26,808 nt of DNA from Ophiothrix spiculata (lineage: Eukaryota > Echinodermata > Ophiuroidea > Amphilepidida > Ophiotrichidae): the NCBI GenBank assembly GCA_000969725.1, contig JXSR01S029154.1, one strand, 5' to 3'. Position numbers and translations under genes: made by a program. The notes beneath the pieces were generated by a model. It was not told the origin of the DNA. It ran no database searches and was given only the letters and a program-made list of their open reading frames with translations. This document shows positions 21,104 through 26,808 of this stretch, one piece after another (position 1 is the first letter of the stretch; each line of letters starts with the position of its first letter).

Positions 21104-21764
21104 CTTGAGATGAGACACTATATGCATATGACAGCGCGTTAGCGCAGAAGAATATATCAGAAGACGATTGATGACAGGCAAAACAATAAATATTATCTTT
21201 TTTCTCTAATTGAACCACAAGGAGATGTGAACACAATGTTATAAACAATTTGAGTTCCTGTTTTTGAGCAATTTTAAAATATTGAAGGAAAAAAGTCAAT
21301 ATCAGAGAACCAAGCTATTTGCGAACGCATATACGAATTGACTGCATCAATTTCCTCTACAAATTTAATCTGCTATTCCTTATCAAGAATATTAATGATC
21401 ATGATCGAGGCAAGTCGTGTGTGGAAGGCTCAAGAAAGGGTAAACGTTTTTAACTATGTTTTCCAAATGTCTCGCATGCATGCTCGAAAACCGAATGATA
21501 TGCCATGGATGAAAGGGTAATGTGTTCAAGTGATATATCATGGACTATTTTTACCTTAAAATTATCACAATGTATCTATTATTAGCAGCCTCTACAGTTA
21601 ATATTGTTGTAAAAGTGTTTAACTTGCAACCAGATTGGTTAGAAGAATGCCTTGATAGCAAATGCTTCAATATGATTACATCTTTTCATCCCGAAAAATG
21701 ATTTAACTATAAAGAGCCAATGTCAAAACATATATCCAAATACAAACTTGAAAAGAATATGTAA

Positions 21765-21984
21765 GGCTGCGATCACATAGAAGTATACGGTATACGGTAT
21801 TCGCTATACGCTATTCGATGGCTATATTTTATACAGGTACGACTAGCTATACGGTTTTTTTTAATAGTGCCCTCTTATGTGACCCGGTAGCATCAAATTC
21901 ACGGGTTCGATTGAATCTATACGCGTGCCCCAGTGAAATCGTGCACCGTATACCCGAATAGTATAGTTCTATGTGATCGCAGCC
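21765..21984. mobile_element. PIF/Harbinger-type MITE, 220 bp
   Basis: Inverted ends GGCTGCGATCACATAGAA and TTCTATGTGATCGCAGCC are perfect for 18 bases and continue imperfectly. TAA is duplicated on both sides (21762-21764 and 21985-21987), while A1 (about 776-782) and A2 (about 19883-19889) have a single TAA. A 3-bp TAA/TTA target and GGCTGCG-type ends are typical of PIF/Harbinger. The interior is built of TATACGGTAT/TATACGCTATTCG words that can fold back. It has no ORF. Confidence 0.92.
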
Positions 21985-22160
21985 TAAAAGTCACGTTAAA
22001 AAAAAAAGGCAAACAAATCTGCTTAGCAAATCTCATTCTACCTCCTTCCCTTTTCACCCGGATATATCGTCTTCCTTGAATATATCATTTAAGTGGTCAT
22101 TGAATAGATCATTTCAAAGATCAGGAACAAATATGCGTGTAGGTTTCCATTTCATTAAAA

Positions 22161-22223
22161 TGTTGATCCTTTAAGGGTCAATTTTGATCCAATTTGGATC
22201 GTTTTGATCCGTTTTCGGATCAA
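22161..22223. repeat. GATCC dyad array, A3 copy
   Basis: Counterpart of 928-990 with the same 21-base period. The second and third dyads are unchanged; the centre of the first differs by one base (TTTAA for TATAA). Confidence 0.7.
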
Positions 22224-22689
22224 TATCTATTAATGAATCAAATTTACCACTATTTACCTAATTTCAGATAAGAATTAAGATCCTTTTTTCTGGTTGAGCT
22301 CACTTTGTTCGGATCATCAAAATAGGTCCTTTTCTTACCATACTTGAGACAAAATGGACCACTTGATTATTGTCTTTTGTGACTTACATAAGCGTTATAG
22401 GTCTATTATAGGGTTCATTATATAAATATAGGATGGTAAATTCGAAGGTGTCGACAAGTTTTGAGAAACAAGATATATCTTTAGCCATATCTTAACACTA
22501 TATGGTTTATGGTATATTTTAAACTTTTAGTTGCAAAACCAATCAATGTACTTGGGATGTAACATTTTAAAATGTGTTAATTGACCGCCATTACGTTCTT
22601 ATAGCAAGAATCGAATATACAAGTATTACATCAGTTGTCACAGACAAAGAGAAAGCAAAAACATTTTCTTTCTTCAGGTTTTTGAAAGT

Positions 22690-23060
22690 ATAAAATGAAT
22701 TGCATAGCAGGGTAGCGCATTCTATACGCAATGTTTAATAAGTAGATGAAATTTACAGCAGAATTCCTTGTTTTGACAAGCTAATACTCACTCAACTCAT
22801 ATTAACAAAGTAGACAGCAATATAACTCTGTCCCAACATCGTGGCGTATTAACACATTTAAACTCAAAAGGATGATATGCATTGAATTGCAGGCTAGCGC
22901 GTTTTCATTTGCATTGTTTAATACGTAGAGACAATTAAGAGCAGAATTTCTTGTTTTGACAGAGTAATACTCACTCACTCAACTCCGCTTAATAATGTAA
23001 GCAACAATATATATCTGTCCCAAATTTGTGGTCTATCAACATGTACAGCACACTAAAATG
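22690..23060 (+). repeat. Tandem duplication of about 175 bp, A3 copy
   Basis: Counterpart of 1447-1810, with two units in the same order. A stop codon interrupts the reverse frame that is open in A1. Confidence 0.65.
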
Positions 23061-23750
23061 ACTTAAGCCCAAACCTAATCATACTCAAAGACATCAGTTT
23101 TTATATCACTCATAGAAATTCAGCAATACTCAAAATTAATAGTTTTATAACACAGAGCTATGAGCTGTTACCACACTTGAATAAACGATAAACTTCGTGA
23201 AAACTACTGGAGGACCCAAGGGAGTAAAGCAACTGGTTTATAAATATTGATGAATGTAATGAATGTAAAGAAATGGGTGATGTAGCGGGTTGAGAGTTAG
23301 ATATTAAGATGTGGAAAAATGTACAGAAAGGGATGCGAAGGACCTAAAGTGTTCATTGAAGAGAGGAGATGAATTAAAACGATTTCTTCTACAAGGCTTG
23401 GCGTCCAAAGACATACGCTCGCCCGAGTGACATTCGCGCACTCAACCAAGGGTACTTCGCTCCAACGGGAAGTGACATTCGCTTAACAGATATCACGATT
23501 CTCTTGTGTTTGGTTATTTAATAATCACAACACAGCAACATGTTGCGAGTGACACTCGCTTTCATCGATTTAAACAATGTTCGGTCATGCGAATATCTTT
23601 GGACGCAAATCCTATTAAAATGAGCAAACCACATAATGTTGTTTTTGGATTCTATAAATATGAGTCCAGTTCTTTTACACAATCAAGGACTATATGTAGT
23701 AAACAAATATTAAATTAAGTTCAAAAATATTGATGCATTTTATATTAACA

Positions 23751-24002
23751 TGTGATGCCTCACCCCGAAAAGGGGGACTTTGCAACATAACACTTTTCAA
23801 GAAACACGCGAAAATAGGCAGCAAAAAATAAAGAAAATAATAAGAATTTCCAGCATATTTTCTGTTGTGAAATGTCATTACCTTGATCAATTTCAACAAG
23901 TAAAGTGTAATTTTAAAGCTTAGAAAATGCTGTAACAGATGAAATGATAAAATCAAAATTGATATCATCTGCAAAGTTCCACAGTTCTGGAGAGTCATCA
24001 CA
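23751..24002. mobile_element. TA-flanked MITE, copy 3
   Basis: At the same place as 2479-2729, and about 98% identical to it. It was therefore present before A1 and A3 parted, or was shared by gene conversion. Left end TGTGATGCCTCACCCC; right end GAGTCATCACA followed by TA (24003-24004). The right arm is diverged in the same way as in copy 1. Confidence 0.87.
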
Positions 24003-26352
24003 TATTGTTTGGACTCGAAATTAGCTTTTTCAATGTCTTTGTGCCTGCACCACAAACTGACGACGACATCTGATTGTTGCGCCGCCATCGCCATGTCAGT
24101 GAGGCAATTTATTTTAATATCCCTGCTAGTACTGGCAAATCTTTATTCGTACAACTAGCTTCTGTTCTGTTGCTTTAGCCCTAAGGGTATACCTTCTTCT
24201 CGATTTCATGTTTTGAAGTGTAATACAAGGTTTACAGCTTCGCTGAAGTTCTCATAAGCCTTATTTTTGTCCATCTCAAGCTAATAATACTGCACAATAG
24301 TGTTGTATAACTAACGCGTTGTCTCGGATATTGGAAGGACAATTTCTCGCTTTTATCTTTATTCCTTGATCTTCGTTTTGGTTGATTTGCATTTGGGATG
24401 TATAGCCTGATCATATGGTGCTGTTATAACCCTCTTTTTTCACGGATTGTAATTGAATATATTTCCTCAAAATAAATAACTTATCTGATTGCAATGAAAT
24501 ATACGAGCAAAATTTGGAAACCATGGCTATCAATAATATGCGACCACGACCAGAAAGCCGCAAAGATGTTATCTTAAATTGAAACTATTTTCAAAATTTG
24601 AAAAAGTCTACAGAATCATTTATTTTAAATCTGCTGAATAATGCATAACACATTTAAAAGCCAAATATCTACAAAATTTTAAAGAATGAGGTTATATAAC
24701 CCCATTTTACTCACAGCATCGTATTTGTGTCCCTTCCCCAACTTTAATACTCCTTGTTTAAGGTTTCTTTAAAATATCACTCTGACATATTATTATAATT
24801 TATAAAACATATATTTTTTATTATTTTGGGTTTTAAGAAATGGATCGCAACTTCAATATATATGTGATTGGATAGACGTTATATATAAGCCCCAACAGCG
24901 TCACTTAGCTGCAACAGGAGTCAAAGGTTACTGGTAACCATAAATGCAGAAATGGACAATTTTGTCTCTAATTTAAATATTTCTTCATTTTGGAGGAAAC
25001 AATCCCCTTGGCAAGTTTGTATTGGCATGTTATTCCTGTATTCAAAAAAAAACCAAAAAACATGTGCTGGAAAAATGAAATTTCTAAATCGAGATAATGG
25101 ACAATCTCTTTAACGTGTCTATAAAGTTACATTGTTTCTGTCTAAGCTCGTGAATTGTTCTTTAAATGCACTAAACTATTACAGGATATTGATCCAGCTT
25201 TAAAGATTGAAACAAATTTTGAAACACATTGCGTGCAGCGCTGTCACAAACCCAAAACCCATTCCAATCCTCTATTCACCTGGTTATAAATAAGTGACTT
25301 TATTTGCCTTTACATTCGTCTGTACATAGGCGTGCTCTGTGTTGATGATGTATTGTCATTTAACTTGCAGCTGATATACAGACATTTTTTCCATTTTGCC
25401 ACCTGAAGTTTGTTTGATTATCAATTCGCACATCATGACAAAATGGTAAGGTCTATTTACTAAATCTCATGGCGTCAATAATTATTTATCAAATTGAGTT
25501 GCGAAAGGTTGGGGCTATAATATATACCTGTTACTACCTGCAGCTATCACAAAATTCTTTGTCTTCTTTTTTGCTACCTTTTTGGACTTTTTAGTTTGCC
25601 TATTATCACAAAATGTCATTACGCCAATAAATGGTTAAATATTTCTGTTCTATTTATCACTGGTGGTAGCCAAATAAAGTTCAGACAATTGTAAATTTTT
25701 CTGATAGCTGATTTCAAACAGTAAAAGAAACGTAGATTTTTTTTCTTCTTAAATAATAAACCTAAATTTTCTTTAAATGAATTAAATAAAATGTAAAGTT
25801 ATTCCAAGCCAAGTTAAGTTCTCTTTATATTAACAGTTTAAATCTTGCTTTTCTAGATTTGGGCGATATATCAATGAGCTAAGGCCAGACAATGTTTGCA
25901 ACAAAGAGCTTCTCTTTAGCATTATACGGAGTGCACTAATACATAATGTCATTTATATATAATTGTAACCCGGTTACCTTGTTTCCAAGTACGCACATGA
26001 GATATTACCGGCCTACATGTTTTTTTTTTCCTACTTTTTATAGTATTTTAAAAATAAACGTTGTGCGGATGCAATGTGATCTATTTAACTCTCATGCATA
26101 TTTCATTCAGTGAATAATTAACCTATAAATTCCCGATTTTAACCTCTTCAATGTTTACGTCTGTCTAAGATGATCTCCAATTGGCTGTTAACAACATATG
26201 GTTACTTACTTAGTCAATTAAAATAAACCTTTGCAAAGACATGAATCATACAATTTTCCATTGTCTCTTTTTTTTAAGAACATCTGTGATAGGCTAAATA
26301 AAAAGTAGAATATTAATTTTGTCCAATCAGAGGATAGCTCTCAGCGAGTTAG

Positions 26353-26808
26353 GCGTAACTGTGGAATGAATACCCCGTATTCGAAGGATTCCGACGTGTG
26401 TTTACCCAAGGCCATAGAGTAAACTCGTTGACTCTCTAGGGTAAATGGTTTCAATTAACTTATATCAATTCAAGTTGGTTTACCCTAGCCTCATCGTATA
26501 CTGTCATATTTGACTCATCTTCATCAATATAATCCTTTTGTATTCACGAAAACATTAAGTGATTTGTTGAGGGAACAACAATAGCTCTCAAAAGTGGCAA
26601 TCAACAAGCCGTAACCGCTAAGTAGGTGTGAATTTCTGGGGCAAAATTTCTTTCCAATAAATCAATGAACAATTATTGGAATGGAGATTAATGAGGTAAT
26701 GTCGGCCAGCCGTAATGCCAGTGTTTTACCTTTTACTGTTTTAATTAGACGAACTTCGGGATGAACATAATTCAGAAAGAATTCAAAAATGAGAATCTTT
26801 TTTTTTTT
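26353..26808. other. Unique sequence after F3, no gene seen
   Basis: F3 stops matching after GAGTTAGGC. The rest shows GTTTACCC/TTTACCCTAG/CTAGGGTAAA words near 26400-26490 in both orientations and ends in a T run at the window edge. No coding frame is recognised. Confidence 0.5.

Larger units (their letters stand above)
21106..26352 (+). repeat. Block A+F, the most complete copy (A3/F3)
   Basis: It matches A1 (1-3782) and then F1 (6367-8600), joined at a poly(A)-rich run near 25043-25060, so A and F are one unit of about 5.2 kb. It contains the Harbinger-type MITE and one TA-flanked MITE, and lacks the mariner-like element. An extra 55 or so bases (about 22635-22690) are missing from A1. 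No coding gene is supported. Confidence 0.9.

Noticed and set aside
23690-24094. 134-codon reverse ORF, the longest real one in the window
   Set aside because: It runs through the MITE and its flanks, and the A1 counterpart is shorter because of a frame change. No domain is recognisable.
1-26808. CRISPR array, operon, rRNA or prokaryotic defence system
   Set aside because: There are no regular short direct repeats with unique spacers, no dense ORFs and no ribosome binding sites. The transposon types and LINE indicate animal nuclear DNA.

Overview
The window looks like gene-poor, A+T-rich nuclear DNA from an animal, probably an invertebrate. The reasons are the absence of any convincing coding gene, tRNA, rRNA or prokaryotic gene layout; a LINE 3' end of the L2/CR1-like type with a (TTA)n tail; and several short TIR elements whose target duplications fit Tc1/mariner (TA) and PIF/Harbinger (TAA). 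The species cannot be named from the sequence. All similarities below come from comparing the window with itself by eye, so identities and edges are approximate.

The dominant structure is a mosaic of blocks repeated inside the window, all in direct orientation. Block A is the left 3.8 kb of a unit whose right part is block F; the only complete-looking A+F copy is 21106-26352. Other copies are A1 (1-3782, cut where the others have a poly(A) tract), a 5'-shortened copy C+F1 (4795-8850), F2 (11956-13125), and A2 (19126-19949, first 0.8 kb only). Between them lie block B (3970-4790 and 17031-17665), block G (9350-9795 and 14725-15160) and block E (10835-11290, and 15750-16920 where it is itself doubled). 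The order F-G-E occurs twice and B-A is next in the second round, so the window looks like about two rounds of a larger repeat, with a 395-base assembly gap (11317-11711).

Because the blocks are paralogous, several mobile elements can be delimited by comparing filled and empty copies. These are a 220-bp Harbinger-type MITE (21765-21984, TAA duplication); a 929-bp mariner-like element (7265-8193, TA); a roughly 252-bp TA-flanked MITE found at two different positions in different copies (2479-2729 and 23751-24002 versus 5922-6173); and a LINE tail inserted in one half of a tandem pair (15931-16298). A further 825-bp element with terminal inverted repeats (19950-20774) carries 13 perfect TGASTCA heptamers, the AP-1/bZIP consensus, clustered near its two ends. 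It sits exactly at a junction between blocks.

No genes can be shown to work together here. The most interesting signals are the TGASTCA-loaded element, three 21-bp dyad-symmetric GATCC units kept in both A copies, a block of about 1 kb in A1/A3 that is much more alike than its flanks, and the recently duplicated block B, which holds a tiny uncertain ORF.
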